DNA of 64,000 nt from Prevotellaceae bacterium UBA1746 (GTDB lineage: Bacteria > Bacteroidota > Bacteroidia > Bacteroidales > Bacteroidaceae): positions 1 to 64,000 of the forward strand of contig CAJPJR010000007.1 in NCBI GenBank assembly GCA_905369775.1, written 5' to 3'. The notes under the pieces are model-generated. The model was not told the DNA's origin. It did not search any database and saw only the letters and a program-made list of their open reading frames with translations. Every line of letters begins with the position of its first letter. Position 1 is the first letter of the stretch. The position numbers and the translations under genes were made by a program. Below, in pieces: positions 16,460 through 25,887 of the stretch.

Positions 16460-17918
16460 CGGACTGGGCGGACTCTCCTGCGGCGCGCTGTTGGCGCGCC
16501 ACGGTTTCGCCGTCACCGTGCTCGAACAGGGCGCGCAAGCGGGCGGTTGTCTGCAAAGTTTCGTGCGGGCCGGTGCGAAGTTCGAGACCGGCATGCATTT
16601 TGTGGGGAGTGCCGACCCCGGACAGGCCTTCCGCCGCCTGCTCCACGGCTTCGAACTCGACGAACTCCCCCTCGAACGCCTCGACCCCGCGGCCTACGAC
16701 GTGATTACCCTGGGGCGCGACGAATTTCCTTGGGCCAACGGCGCCGAAGCCTTCGTGGAATCTCTGGCAAGCTCCTTTCCGGCAGAGCGCGACGGGCTGC
16801 ATCGCTACATGCAACTCGTTGAAAACATTGCCGCTGCCTCACCTTTGCGCGCAGCAACGGCTTCCGACGCCGCGTTGCAGGCCATGATGGACTACCGGCT
16901 GCGGAGTGTCGACGAAGTGGTGGGAACTTTGGTGCGCGATCCGCTTTTGCGCCGCGTGTTGGTGGGGAATGCGCCCCTCTATGCGGGGCGTTTCGGGCAC
17001 ACACCCTTCACTTCTCATGCCTTTATCACCGACTTTTACAACCGAAGTGCCTTTCGCATCGTGGGCGGCAGCGAGCAAATGGCCGAAAGGCTCGTGCGCA
17101 GCATCGAAAATCGGGGCGGACGCGTGGAAACGCGGCACCGCGTGGTGAAAATCGCCCACGACGGTGTGCGCGCCACGGGAGTTTACACCGCCGACGGCCA
17201 ATTTTTTCCCGCCGATTGCGTCATTGCCGCCGTGCATCCCCGCCGAGTGCTCGAAATGCTCGAGGAAGGCGCCCCCTTTCGGCCGGCCTATCGCCGCCGC
17301 ATCGCTGCTTTGCCGCAAACGGTGGGCTGTTTCACCGTGTATCTCGACTTTCTGCCCGAAAAAGTGCCCTATCTGCGCAGCAACCACTACGTGTATCCGG
17401 CGGGCAACCCGTGGCATTGCGACGAATACACCGCAGAAGATTGGCCCCGCGGCTACCTTTATATGCATCTCTGCCCCACAGCGGGCGCGAAATACGCCAC
17501 GACGGCCGAAATCATCGGCTACATGCGCTACGAAGAGGTGGAAAAATGGAGCGAAACGCGCGTCGGGCGGCGCGGCGAAGCCTACGAAGCGATGAAACGC
17601 GCCAAGGCCGAGCAGCTACTTGCCGCCGTTGAGGCCAAATTCCCCGGGACGCGCGCCGCCGTACGCCGATTTTACACCTCTACGCCCCTCACTTATCGCG
17701 ACTACACGGGCACAGCGCGCGGAAGTCTCTACGGGGTGGAGCAAGATGTGGCCTTGGCCGGCGCAAATCGGGTGCAGCATCGCACGAAACTCCCCAATCT
17801 TTTTCTCGCCGGCCAGAACATTAACGCCCACGGTGCCCTGGGAACACTGGTCGGCACGCTGGTGGTGTGCAAAGAATTGGTGGAAGCCGACCGACTCTTG
17901 GCGCCTTTTCGCGAATAG
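16434..17918 (+). CDS. FAD-dependent oxidoreductase, phytoene-desaturase-like (copy 1)
   Basis: A 494-residue flavoprotein. The dinucleotide-binding motif IIGSGLGGLSCGALLARHG starts at residue 6, followed by the second motif GGCLQSFVRAGAKFETGMH. The C-terminal FAD motif is near 460 (LPNLFLAGQNINAHGALGTLVGTL). These are the hallmarks of the carotenoid isomerase/phytoene desaturase group. It may oxidise or isomerise the polyene chain. The ATG at 16434 lies 26 nt inside the previous gene. A related gene follows at 18018; the two differ in sequence, so this is an old duplication or two recruited members. Confidence 0.86.
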   Translation: MKHCLIIGSGLGGLSCGALLARHGFAVTVLEQGAQAGGCLQSFVRAGAKFETGMHFVGSADPGQAFRRLLHGFELDELPLERLDPAAYDVITLGRDEFPWANGAEAFVESLASSFPAERDGLHRYMQLVENIAAASPLRAATASDAALQAMMDYRLRSVDEVVGTLVRDPLLRRVLVGNAPLYAGRFGHTPFTSHAFITDFYNRSAFRIVGGSEQMAERLVRSIENRGGRVETRHRVVKIAHDGVRATGVYTADGQFFPADCVIAAVHPRRVLEMLEEGAPFRPAYRRRIAALPQTVGCFTVYLDFLPEKVPYLRSNHYVYPAGNPWHCDEYTAEDWPRGYLYMHLCPTAGAKYATTAEIIGYMRYEEVEKWSETRVGRRGEAYEAMKRAKAEQLLAAVEAKFPGTRAAVRRFYTSTPLTYRDYTGTARGSLYGVEQDVALAGANRVQHRTKLPNLFLAGQNINAHGALGTLVGTLVVCKELVEADRLLAPFRE

Positions 17919-17957
17919 CGCCCGCCGAGCGGGGAAAAGGGCCCCACTGCTCGATGA

Positions 17958-18020
17958 AATCGGCGTTTTTGGAAGATCCAAACGCCGGAAATCCACTGAA
18001 AACCCCCGTCTTTCGATATG
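17958..18020. repeat. Possible 21-nt-period repeat with short hairpin
   Basis: In the 99-nt gap between the two flavoprotein genes the T-run pattern recurs with a period near 21 (17966-17970 and 18011-18013, with a degenerate unit between). GGCGTTTTTGGA and TCCAAACGCC around 17962-17986 can pair as a hairpin. This is the weakest member of the repeat family. Confidence 0.4.
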
Positions 18021-19556
18021 GAAACCCTCCCTCCCTCAGCTGTTTCTTCGCCTCAGTCGACCTCCGCTCCCCCCGATATTGTCGTGGTCGGCGGCGGTTT
18101 GGGCGGATTGTTCACCGCTGCGCTCTTGTCGCGCGAAGGTTGTCGGGTGACGGTGTTGGAGAAAAACACCATTGCCGGGGGCGGATTGCAATCTTTCCGC
18201 CGCGGCGCACTACAATTCGACACCGGCATGCACTTACTCGGCGGTTTTCGCCCCGGAGGTAACGTGTGGCGGCTGTGTCGTCACCTGGGTGTGCTCGAAA
18301 AGCTCCGGCTGCGGCACACCGATGCCCAATGTATGGACGAAATCACCCTCTTGGACGAGCAAACCACCTATCGCATCGCCGAAGGAAGGGAGGGATTTGT
18401 CGAAAGTTGGGCACGCTATTTCCCGGAGGCCCGCACCGAATTGCAAAACTACGTGGCCGCGATGTACCAATTGGTGGAACGGCTCGATTTGTTCCATTTG
18501 CGTGCGGTGGAATCGGCTTTTTTCGAAATGCCCGAGGAGTTTTTGCTCACGGCCGACGCCTTTATTGCCCGCTACATTTCGGACGAGCGGCTGCAAGAAC
18601 TGGTGGCTTACATGAATCCCCTGTATGGCGGCGTGAAAGGTCGGACGCCGGCCTACGTGCATGCCGTGATCAGCGTGTTGTACATCGACGGACCGTCGCG
18701 TTTCGTGGGCGAAAGTCGCGCACTGGCCGATGCCCTCATCGAAGTGGTGGAGGCCGGCGGCGGAAAGGTGGTGCGCGGAGCCGAAGTGCAGCGCATTGCC
18801 GTGCACGATCGGGCCGTGACGCACGTCGAAACTACCGACGGACGCCGATTTTCGGCAGAGCGTTACATTTGCGCCACCCATCTTCGCGAGATGCTCCGCC
18901 TGGTCGACGCCGAAGCCTTCAACAAAGCCTATCGAACCCGCCTGGCTTCGTTGCCGGTGAGCTATTCTGCCTTTTGCGTCTTCGTGGAATTGGTGCCCGA
19001 GCGCGTGCCTTATGTCAACCACACGGGCTACGTCATGCGGCGGCAGGGCGACATGTGGAACATGGCGCCGGAGGCCGACGAAGAATGGCCGCACGGCTTT
19101 CTCTACATGACGCCTCCCGACGGAGAAGCCGACCGTTTTGCGCGCCGGCTGGTGCTCACCGCCCCCATGTCGGCCACGGCGGTCGAAGCGTGGGCCGACA
19201 CGCGCACCGGACAGCGGGGAGCGGACTACGAAGCGTGGAAGCGCGCGCACGCCGAGCGGCTTTTGCAGGCCTTGTGGCGCGTGCATCCGGAGTGGGCGCC
19301 GCATTGTCGGCACATTTACAGCGCGTCGCCGCTCACCATCCGCGACTATTATCATTCGCCCGCGGGGTCGATGTACGGCATCAGCGCCGATGCCCACGAT
19401 TTCATGCGCTCGCAAGTGCCGGTGGTCACCAAGGTGCGCAATTTATTCCTCACCGGACAGTGCGTAGGCCTGCACGGCATTTGCGGAACGCCCCTCAACG
19501 CCGTGAAAACCGCCGAGGCCGTGTTGGGCGCCGGCACCATTTTGCGACAACTCTGA
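18018..19556 (+). CDS. FAD-dependent oxidoreductase, phytoene-desaturase-like (copy 2)
   Basis: A 512-residue flavoprotein of the same group as the product of 16434. The FAD motif VVGGGLGGLFTAALLSREG starts near residue 18 after an 15-residue Pro/Ser-rich leader, the GGGLQSFRRGALQFDTGMH motif follows, and the C-terminal motif LFLTGQCVGLHGICGTPLNAV is near 480. It may act on a different position or stage of the polyene than copy 1. It is separated from copy 1 by 99 nt. Confidence 0.87.
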   Translation: METLPPSAVSSPQSTSAPPDIVVVGGGLGGLFTAALLSREGCRVTVLEKNTIAGGGLQSFRRGALQFDTGMHLLGGFRPGGNVWRLCRHLGVLEKLRLRHTDAQCMDEITLLDEQTTYRIAEGREGFVESWARYFPEARTELQNYVAAMYQLVERLDLFHLRAVESAFFEMPEEFLLTADAFIARYISDERLQELVAYMNPLYGGVKGRTPAYVHAVISVLYIDGPSRFVGESRALADALIEVVEAGGGKVVRGAEVQRIAVHDRAVTHVETTDGRRFSAERYICATHLREMLRLVDAEAFNKAYRTRLASLPVSYSAFCVFVELVPERVPYVNHTGYVMRRQGDMWNMAPEADEEWPHGFLYMTPPDGEADRFARRLVLTAPMSATAVEAWADTRTGQRGADYEAWKRAHAERLLQALWRVHPEWAPHCRHIYSASPLTIRDYYHSPAGSMYGISADAHDFMRSQVPVVTKVRNLFLTGQCVGLHGICGTPLNAVKTAEAVLGAGTILRQL

Positions 19557-19616
19557 ACCTTGTGGCGCACGGCAGCCTTCGCGCAGCCGCGCGCCGCACT
19601 CATTTCCATCCAAACC

Positions 19617-20972
19617 ATGGTCAACGAAGACATTGAATTCCGTTCGCCCGCCGAAATACGGGCTTTTCAAGAAGACCTGTTGCGGCGCGCACTCGATTAC
19701 CTCGCGACACATTCGCCCTTCTACCGTCGGATGTTTGCCCGCGAGGGGATTGACGTGCAAACGATTCGCACGATCGACGATTTGCAGCGACTGCCTTTCA
19801 CCGAGAAGCGCGATTTGCAGCTCCACAACGCCGATTTCCTCTGTTGCCCCCCGTCGGCCGTGATCGACTACGTGACCACGAGCGGCACGCTGGGCGGCCC
19901 GGTGACATTTGCCTGCACCGATGCCGATTTAGAGCGCTTGGCCTTCAACGAAGCCAAGTCGTTTGCCTGCGCCGGCGTGGACCGCAACAGCATCGTCCAG
20001 CTGATGACCACGCTCGACAAGCGTTTCATGGCCGGCATGGCCTACTTTCTCGGACTGCGTCGGCTCGGTGCGGGCGTGGTGCGCGTGGGCAACGGCATTC
20101 CCGAGTTGCAATGGGAAACGATTCGGCGCATTGGCCCCGACACCCTCATGTGCGTGCCGTCGTTCATCCTCCGTTTGCTGCAATATGCCGACGAACACGG
20201 CATCGACTACCGGCGTTCGAGCGTTCGGCGGATCATCGGCATTGGCGAAGGGCTGCGCGATCAGCATTTCGCCCTCAATCTGCTCGGGAGTCGCATTGCC
20301 GAGCGCTGGCCGGAGGTACAATTGTTCACCACCTACTCCTCGACCGAGATGGGCGCCACCTTCTCTGAATGCCCGCACGGGATGGGCGGCCACGTGCACC
20401 CCGAGTTGGTGATCGTGGAAATCATCGGTGAGGACAATCGCCCCGTGCCCGACGGCGAAACCGGCGAAGTGGTGGTCACCACCCTCGGCGTGGAGGGCAT
20501 GCCTTTGCTGCGTTTTCGCACCGGCGACATGGCGGCGCGGCGCGCAGAACAGTGCAAATGCGGCCGCTATGCCTACCGACTCACGCCGCTGGTGGGGCGG
20601 AAGCACAACATGATCAAGCTGAAAGGCACCACCCTCTACCCGCCGGCGGTGAACGACGTGCTGGATCACACCGATTTTGTGCACAACTACGTGGTGGAAG
20701 TGCGCGATTCGGCCGCAGGCACTGACGAAGTGGTGGTGAAAATCGGCCTCGACGAGCACAGCGCCGAGGTGAAACGCCTGATGGATCCCGCCCACGGGGG
20801 ACACGGCGAGGAGCAGCTGGTGAAACTCCTCAAGGATCGTTTTCGCTCGCGCATTCGCGTGGCGCCGGAGGTGGAGATTCTGCCCGTGGAGGCCATTGCG
20901 CGCATCAATTTCCCCGCCAAATCGCGCAAACCCGTGAAGTTTGTCGATCTGCGCCGCCACGACGAGTCCTGA
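19617..20972 (+). CDS. Phenylacetate-CoA-ligase-like adenylating enzyme (PaaK family)
   Basis: A 451-residue member of the PaaK branch of the adenylate-forming superfamily. The N-terminal segment HSPFYRRMF is a PaaK hallmark. TTSGTLGGPVTF near residue 85 is the P-loop-like ATP motif, YSSTEMG near 235 the adenine/acyl motif, and RTGDMA near 300 the hinge-side motif, followed by GRKHNMIKLKG. A CKCGR pair near 313 resembles the zinc-binding cysteines of some PaaK proteins. It would activate an aromatic or other carboxylic acid as acyl-AMP and pass it to CoA or ACP, the natural starter-loading step of a polyene. The ATG at 19617 was preferred to an in-frame TTG upstream. Confidence 0.87.
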   Translation: MVNEDIEFRSPAEIRAFQEDLLRRALDYLATHSPFYRRMFAREGIDVQTIRTIDDLQRLPFTEKRDLQLHNADFLCCPPSAVIDYVTTSGTLGGPVTFACTDADLERLAFNEAKSFACAGVDRNSIVQLMTTLDKRFMAGMAYFLGLRRLGAGVVRVGNGIPELQWETIRRIGPDTLMCVPSFILRLLQYADEHGIDYRRSSVRRIIGIGEGLRDQHFALNLLGSRIAERWPEVQLFTTYSSTEMGATFSECPHGMGGHVHPELVIVEIIGEDNRPVPDGETGEVVVTTLGVEGMPLLRFRTGDMAARRAEQCKCGRYAYRLTPLVGRKHNMIKLKGTTLYPPAVNDVLDHTDFVHNYVVEVRDSAAGTDEVVVKIGLDEHSAEVKRLMDPAHGGHGEEQLVKLLKDRFRSRIRVAPEVEILPVEAIARINFPAKSRKPVKFVDLRRHDES

Positions 20973-21016
20973 GCCCGCGACCGTGGCGACCGCCCACCGC
21001 AGCGGAGCGAAAAAAC

Positions 21017-21079
21017 ACGCCGATTTTGTGCGAAAAGCTCCCCACTTTCTGCCGAAAACTCCCCATTTGCTGAGAAAAA
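21017..21079. repeat. 21-nt-period degenerate repeat, 3 units
   Basis: Units start at 21017, 21038 and 21059; the last two read CTCCCCACTTTC.. and CTCCCCATTTGC.., each ending in GAAAA. The period is exactly 21 nt. The minus strand reads as heptads (FSQQMGS, FRQKVGS, FSHKIGV). It fills most of the 116-nt gap before the acyltransferase. Confidence 0.82.
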
Positions 21080-21088
21080 ACCGAGGCT

Positions 21089-22222
21089 ATGATTTTGACC
21101 GATCCCGAATTTGAAACCATGCGTCCGTACACCGACGCCGAAATCCCCGCCGCGATGGCCCGTGTGGCGGCGCATCCGTTGTTTGCGCGCTTGGCCGCAT
21201 TCGTTTTCCCCGACCGCGACGTGGAAACGGTGCGCGAATCGGTGCGTGCGGTGCGCAACCCCTACGAATTGCAGGAGGCCGTGATGCAACACTTCGTGCG
21301 GCGCATGCTCGACACCACCGCCACGCAGTTCACCCACGAGGGTTTTGAGCGTCTGCGTCCCGACGGCGCCTATCTCTTTGTGGCCAATCACCGTGACATC
21401 GTGGCCGATTCGGCCATTTTGCAGTATCTGCTGTTTCAACTCGGCCTGCCCACGACCGAAATCACCTTCGGCGCCAACCTCATGACCCACCCGCTGGTGG
21501 TCGATGTGGGGCGGTCGAACAAGATGTTTCGCGTGGAGCGCGGCGGCACCCCGCGTGAGTTCTACGCCGCCTCGTGTCGGTTGTCGCGCTACATGCGGCA
21601 GGTGATCGAAACCGCCCACTCGTCGGTGTGGATCGCCCAGCGCAACGGGCGCACCAAGGACGGCATCGATGCCACCGACCCGGGATTGGTCAAGATGCTC
21701 ACCCTCAGTGGCGAGGGTTCACCAGCCCGGCGACTCGCGTCGCTGCATATCGTGCCGACGGCGGTGAGCTACGAATGGGAACCCTGCGATCTGCTCAAAG
21801 CGCGCGAAGTGGTGGCCCGCCGCCGAGGGCCCTACGCGAAAGCGCCCGACGAAGATCTGCAAAGCATCCTCACCGGCCTGCTCGCGCCCAAGGGGCGTGT
21901 GCACCTGGCCGTGTGCCCGCCGCTGACGCTCGCCGACTTGGAAGGCATCGACGCCTTGCCGCGCGGCGAAGTGCCCACGGCCGTGGCCGCACTGCTCGAC
22001 CGCCGCATCGTGGGCGCCTATCAGTTGATGCCCACGCACTATGCCGCGGCCGATTTGCTCGAAGGCACGACGCGGCACAGCGCGCATTATGCCCCCGCGG
22101 TGCGCGAAGCCTTGTGCCGGCGGCTCGATGAGCTCACCGATGCGGAGGAACGGCAGGTGCTGCTCGGCATTTACGCTCACCCCGTGCGGCGCCGCGCCGA
22201 ATTGTTGGGCACCGCCCGCTGA
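21089..22222 (+). CDS. Glycerol-phosphate-type acyltransferase
   Basis: A 377-residue PlsC/PlsB-like acyltransferase. The motif ANHRDIVAD near residue 100 replaces the usual NHX4D; here the Asp is one residue further on (HX5D), a form I recall from Bacteroidetes relatives. A second motif with a conserved Arg/Gly is in WIAQRNGRTKDG near 190, and PTAVSYEWEP near 230 is a later block. It would esterify an acyl chain to a glycerol or other lipid acceptor. It is the third acyltransferase of the cluster, after those at 7316 and 15002. Confidence 0.82.
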   Translation: MILTDPEFETMRPYTDAEIPAAMARVAAHPLFARLAAFVFPDRDVETVRESVRAVRNPYELQEAVMQHFVRRMLDTTATQFTHEGFERLRPDGAYLFVANHRDIVADSAILQYLLFQLGLPTTEITFGANLMTHPLVVDVGRSNKMFRVERGGTPREFYAASCRLSRYMRQVIETAHSSVWIAQRNGRTKDGIDATDPGLVKMLTLSGEGSPARRLASLHIVPTAVSYEWEPCDLLKAREVVARRRGPYAKAPDEDLQSILTGLLAPKGRVHLAVCPPLTLADLEGIDALPRGEVPTAVAALLDRRIVGAYQLMPTHYAAADLLEGTTRHSAHYAPAVREALCRRLDELTDAEERQVLLGIYAHPVRRRAELLGTAR

Positions 22223-22324
22223 CAACCTCAGGAAACACGGCTCGTGTGAGGCTGAGGCCGCTCGATGAGTGCCCGCCGCCGACCGCTGTCTCGCTCTTTT
22301 CTTTTCCCTTCACGCTCGATTGCA

Positions 22325-25300
22325 ATGACCCATTTCCTGCTTCGTCTCTATGATTGGTTGCATGTGCGCCCCCTGTTGCGGTGGGGGCTGATGTGCTGTG
22401 CGCTGTTGGCCCTGTTGCTGGGCGTGGGGCAGGCACATTTCAAGGAAGACATCGGCGATTTCCTGCCCGATGCTTCGCGCTACGGCGACGAAACGGCGGT
22501 GTATGCGCAGGCCAACGCCGGCGATCGCATTGCGGTGGTGTTCAGCGGGGCACCTGCCGACAGTTTGGTGGCCGCCGTCGATGCCTTCACCGCGCGGTTG
22601 GCGCAGGCCGACACGGGCCATTTGGCCGCGCACGTGACGGGGAGTGTGGATTTGGCGCGCATGGAACGCACGACGGCGGCGGCCTATGCCCATGTGCCCG
22701 CTTTCTTGTTGCCGGCCGACGTGTGCCGGATGGAACGTGCGGTGCGTGCTCCCGACGCTGTGGGGCAGGGCATGGAACGCCTCTACACGGCGCTGCTCAT
22801 GCCCACGGGCGACCTGGCGGAACAGACTTTTGCCCGCGACCCGTTGCAATTGTTTGCCCCGGTGGGGGCGGCGCTGCAACAAGGGGGCGACGGGCAGCGT
22901 TTTTCGCTCTACGACGACCACATTTTCACCCCCGACGGACGGCATGCGCTGGTGCTGGTGGAGAGTGCGGCGGGGCGCAGTGAGACGGGGCGCAACGCGC
23001 GCCTCGTGGCGCTGATCGATGCCACGGCGGCTGCGGTGGAAGCGCAGGCACAGGGGGCTTCGCCGGCGAAGGCTCCCCACGGCGCGGGGATGCAACTCAA
23101 GGTGCAGCAAATCGGTGCGCCGACCATCGCCGTGACTAACGCCCGGCAGATCAAAACCGACAGCCTTTGGGCGATCGGCCTGGCGGTGGTGCTCATTGTG
23201 GCCTTCTTGGCGGTGGTGCTCCCCAATGTGCGCAACATTTGTCTCGTGCTGCTCACCGTAGGCCTCGGTTGGCTGCTGGGATTGGCGGTGTTGTCGACGG
23301 TGCGAACGAGTGTTTCGGTGATTGTGCTGGGCATTTCGTCGGTGGCGGTGGGCATCGCCATCAACTACCCGCTGCACTTCGTGGCCCACTTGCGGCATGC
23401 GGGCGACGTGCGGCGCAATTTGCGCGAACTGGCTTCGCCTTTGCTCATCGGCAACGTCACGACGGTCGGCGCCTTCGCGGCTTTGGTGCCGCTGCACGCT
23501 TCGGCCTTGCGCGACTTGGGACTCTTTGCCGCGGCGCTGCTGGTGGGAACGCTGGCGGTGGTGCTGGTGTTGCTGCCGCACTGGGTGAAAGTGCCCACAC
23601 CGCGCGCGGCCGAGGCGCAACGTGCGGAAGCACCGATGGCACCGAGGCGCCGAACGGCGCGACATTGGGCGCTGTGGACCGGCATCGGCGCGGCGCTCAC
23701 GTTGGTGCTGGGCTATTTCAGTCTCGACACGGCTTTCGACGCCGATTTGCGCCGACTCAACTATATGCGCCCCGAACAGCGCGAGCTGTTGGCGGAGATG
23801 GTGAAGCTGCGCGGCGGGAGCGGCGAGACAGAACCGGTGTATGTGACGGCGACGGGGCGCACGCTCGATGAGGCCTTGCGGCGGTCTGAGGCGCTGGGGC
23901 GCGACATCGAACCGCTGCGTCGCCGAGGTACGGTGAAAACGGAGGTGAGCGCGGACCGCTTTCTGCCGTCGGCGGAGGAACAGGCGCGCCGAGAGCGGGC
24001 GTGGCAGGCGTTTGCGCAGCGCAATGCGTCGCGACTCACGACGGAATTGGCGCACGAAGCCGAGCGTCGCGGGGTGCGGCCTGCCACGTTTGCCGACTTC
24101 TTTGCCACGGTGCGCAGGGCCGGAACGCCGGAGGCGCGCGCCGAGGTGGAACGCTTCGGGCGTGCACAGTGCGAGGCGCTGATTGTGGAACGCGACGGCC
24201 GGTGTCTCGTGACGCGTGTGCTGACGGTGCCGCACAAACAGGCCGACAGGGTGGCGCAAAAGCTGAATGCGCGCGCCGAACGTGCGGGAACGGGCTTTGC
24301 CTTCACGGTGCGGACGATGAACGAGAGCGGGGTGCGCGGCCTTTCGGTGGATTTCAATCTGATCGGTTGGGTGTGCGGCGCGATTGTGTTCGGCTTCCTT
24401 TGGCTCTCGTTCGGCCGATTGGAGTTGGCGCTCTTGGCTTTTCTGCCGATGGCCTGCTCGTGGGTGTGGATTCTCGGCACGATGCATCTGCTTGATCTGC
24501 GTTTCAACTTGGTGAATGTGATCTTGGCCACGTTTATCTTCGGGCAGGGCGACGACTATTCGATCTTTGTGACCGAAGGGTTGCTCTACGAATACACTTA
24601 CCGCCGACCGATGTTGGCCTCCTACCGCCGCGGTATTGTGATTTCGGCTGTAATCATGTTTGTGGGCATGGGCACGCTGCTCATTGCTCGCCACCCGGCG
24701 CTGCGCTCGCTGGGCGAAATCACGGTGCTGGGCATGGGCTGCGTGGTACTGGCCGCTGCGCTGTTGCCGCCGTGGGTCTTCGGCAGAATGGTGCGCGAAG
24801 ACAGCGGCCGATGGGCGATGCCCGTGACGCTGGGCGGCCTGTGGCGCAACGGATTGGCGGCGCTGTGCGAAACGACGCTCGGGCTGGTGCTGTCGGTGTA
24901 CGGATGGTGGTGCCTGGTGGTGCTGCGCGCCACGCCGAAACGTCGTGCGCGTTTCCGAAAGGCGGTGCACCGGGCGGCACGTTGGGCGGTGTGTCGACGT
25001 TGTGGTGTGGAGGTTGCGCTACCCGACGTGGCAGGTGAGCACCGAGAAGGGGGCGAACTGCTGGTGGTGCCCGTGCACACGTGCAGCGACGCGCTGTTGT
25101 TGGCCGCCACCTCGTCGCGTTGTGTGCAGGTGGGGGGCAACGGACCGTGGTTGCGCGGCCTGCGCCGGAAATGGTTGTACAAAGCGGGATTGCTCGTGGA
25201 CGGCCGTGCCGAGACGCGCCATGAAGCGATTCGCGTGGCGGCGGCCGAAGGACTTTGCCCCGTGGTGTGGCTGGACGAAGGGGACGACACGTGGCAACGC

Positions 25301-25861
25301 GCCTTGCGCACGGCTGCCGACTTCGGTTTGTCGTATCGCGTGTGGAGGTCGGCGGGCACGGAGCGCGTGTGGCCGACCGGAATGGCGTGGGCGGAACGCG
25401 GTCGCGTGGTGGTGGGCCTGAGCGAACGCCTGCGACCGACGAATGCCGAGGATCGCGTGACGGCGGTGCACGTGCAATTGCAGGAACTACGCGATGCCGT
25501 GGCGCGTACCGAGGCACTGACGAAGGCAGCCGCGGAGACGCCGGCTGATTTTGCGCCGGCGGTGGAGGCGGCCTATCGGTATAAGGGCGTGGCCACGGAA
25601 AGAAATGTGGCACGGACGCTGCGTGCGGTGGTGTCGGGGCGCGATGAGGCGTGGAATACGCTGTGGCGTGAAGCGCAGAGGGCGGAGCAAGTGGAGGTGC
25701 ACAGCCCGGGTTGGGGCGCCGAAGCGCTGCTGTTGGCCCTCTTGCGCCCGACGGTGCGCGTGCGTTGTGTGGTGAAGAACGGCGACGTGGCCGATGTGGT
25801 GCGCGGTTTGCGCTTGTTGCCCGAGAACCTGGAGGTGGTGGTCGAAACGATGCGCGCTTGA
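22325..25861 (+). CDS. MMPL/RND-type lipid exporter with long cytosolic tail
   Basis: An 1178-residue membrane protein. After a first helix (about 15-35) and a periplasmic loop, helices cluster at 278-421 and 445-468; a second loop and a second helix group at 675-821 give the two-repeat RND layout. GQGDDYSIFVTEG in the second half is the usual MMPL segment. The tail has a PlsC-like region (about 895-1038), where the expected HX4D is degraded to HTCSD, and a final part (about 1075-1178) with YRYKGVATERNVARTLR, resembling a methyltransferase remnant found on Bacteroidetes homologues. It should export the cluster's lipid. An ATG at 22265 is a possible earlier start. Confidence 0.87.
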   Translation: MTHFLLRLYDWLHVRPLLRWGLMCCALLALLLGVGQAHFKEDIGDFLPDASRYGDETAVYAQANAGDRIAVVFSGAPADSLVAAVDAFTARLAQADTGHLAAHVTGSVDLARMERTTAAAYAHVPAFLLPADVCRMERAVRAPDAVGQGMERLYTALLMPTGDLAEQTFARDPLQLFAPVGAALQQGGDGQRFSLYDDHIFTPDGRHALVLVESAAGRSETGRNARLVALIDATAAAVEAQAQGASPAKAPHGAGMQLKVQQIGAPTIAVTNARQIKTDSLWAIGLAVVLIVAFLAVVLPNVRNICLVLLTVGLGWLLGLAVLSTVRTSVSVIVLGISSVAVGIAINYPLHFVAHLRHAGDVRRNLRELASPLLIGNVTTVGAFAALVPLHASALRDLGLFAAALLVGTLAVVLVLLPHWVKVPTPRAAEAQRAEAPMAPRRRTARHWALWTGIGAALTLVLGYFSLDTAFDADLRRLNYMRPEQRELLAEMVKLRGGSGETEPVYVTATGRTLDEALRRSEALGRDIEPLRRRGTVKTEVSADRFLPSAEEQARRERAWQAFAQRNASRLTTELAHEAERRGVRPATFADFFATVRRAGTPEARAEVERFGRAQCEALIVERDGRCLVTRVLTVPHKQADRVAQKLNARAERAGTGFAFTVRTMNESGVRGLSVDFNLIGWVCGAIVFGFLWLSFGRLELALLAFLPMACSWVWILGTMHLLDLRFNLVNVILATFIFGQGDDYSIFVTEGLLYEYTYRRPMLASYRRGIVISAVIMFVGMGTLLIARHPALRSLGEITVLGMGCVVLAAALLPPWVFGRMVREDSGRWAMPVTLGGLWRNGLAALCETTLGLVLSVYGWWCLVVLRATPKRRARFRKAVHRAARWAVCRRCGVEVALPDVAGEHREGGELLVVPVHTCSDALLLAATSSRCVQVGGNGPWLRGLRRKWLYKAGLLVDGRAETRHEAIRVAAAEGLCPVVWLDEGDDTWQRALRTAADFGLSYRVWRSAGTERVWPTGMAWAERGRVVVGLSERLRPTNAEDRVTAVHVQLQELRDAVARTEALTKAAAETPADFAPAVEAAYRYKGVATERNVARTLRAVVSGRDEAWNTLWREAQRAEQVEVHSPGWGAEALLLALLRPTVRVRCVVKNGDVADVVRGLRLLPENLEVVVETMRA

Positions 25862-25887
25862 CGACGGAGAACGGAGTGCGGGTGTGC

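Noticed and set aside
22310..24970. A very long open frame (886 codons) on the minus strand opposite the MMPL exporter
   Set aside because: It is a mirror of a strongly supported membrane protein gene in high-GC DNA. Its product is Arg/His-rich with no domain or signal, as expected for an antisense shadow.
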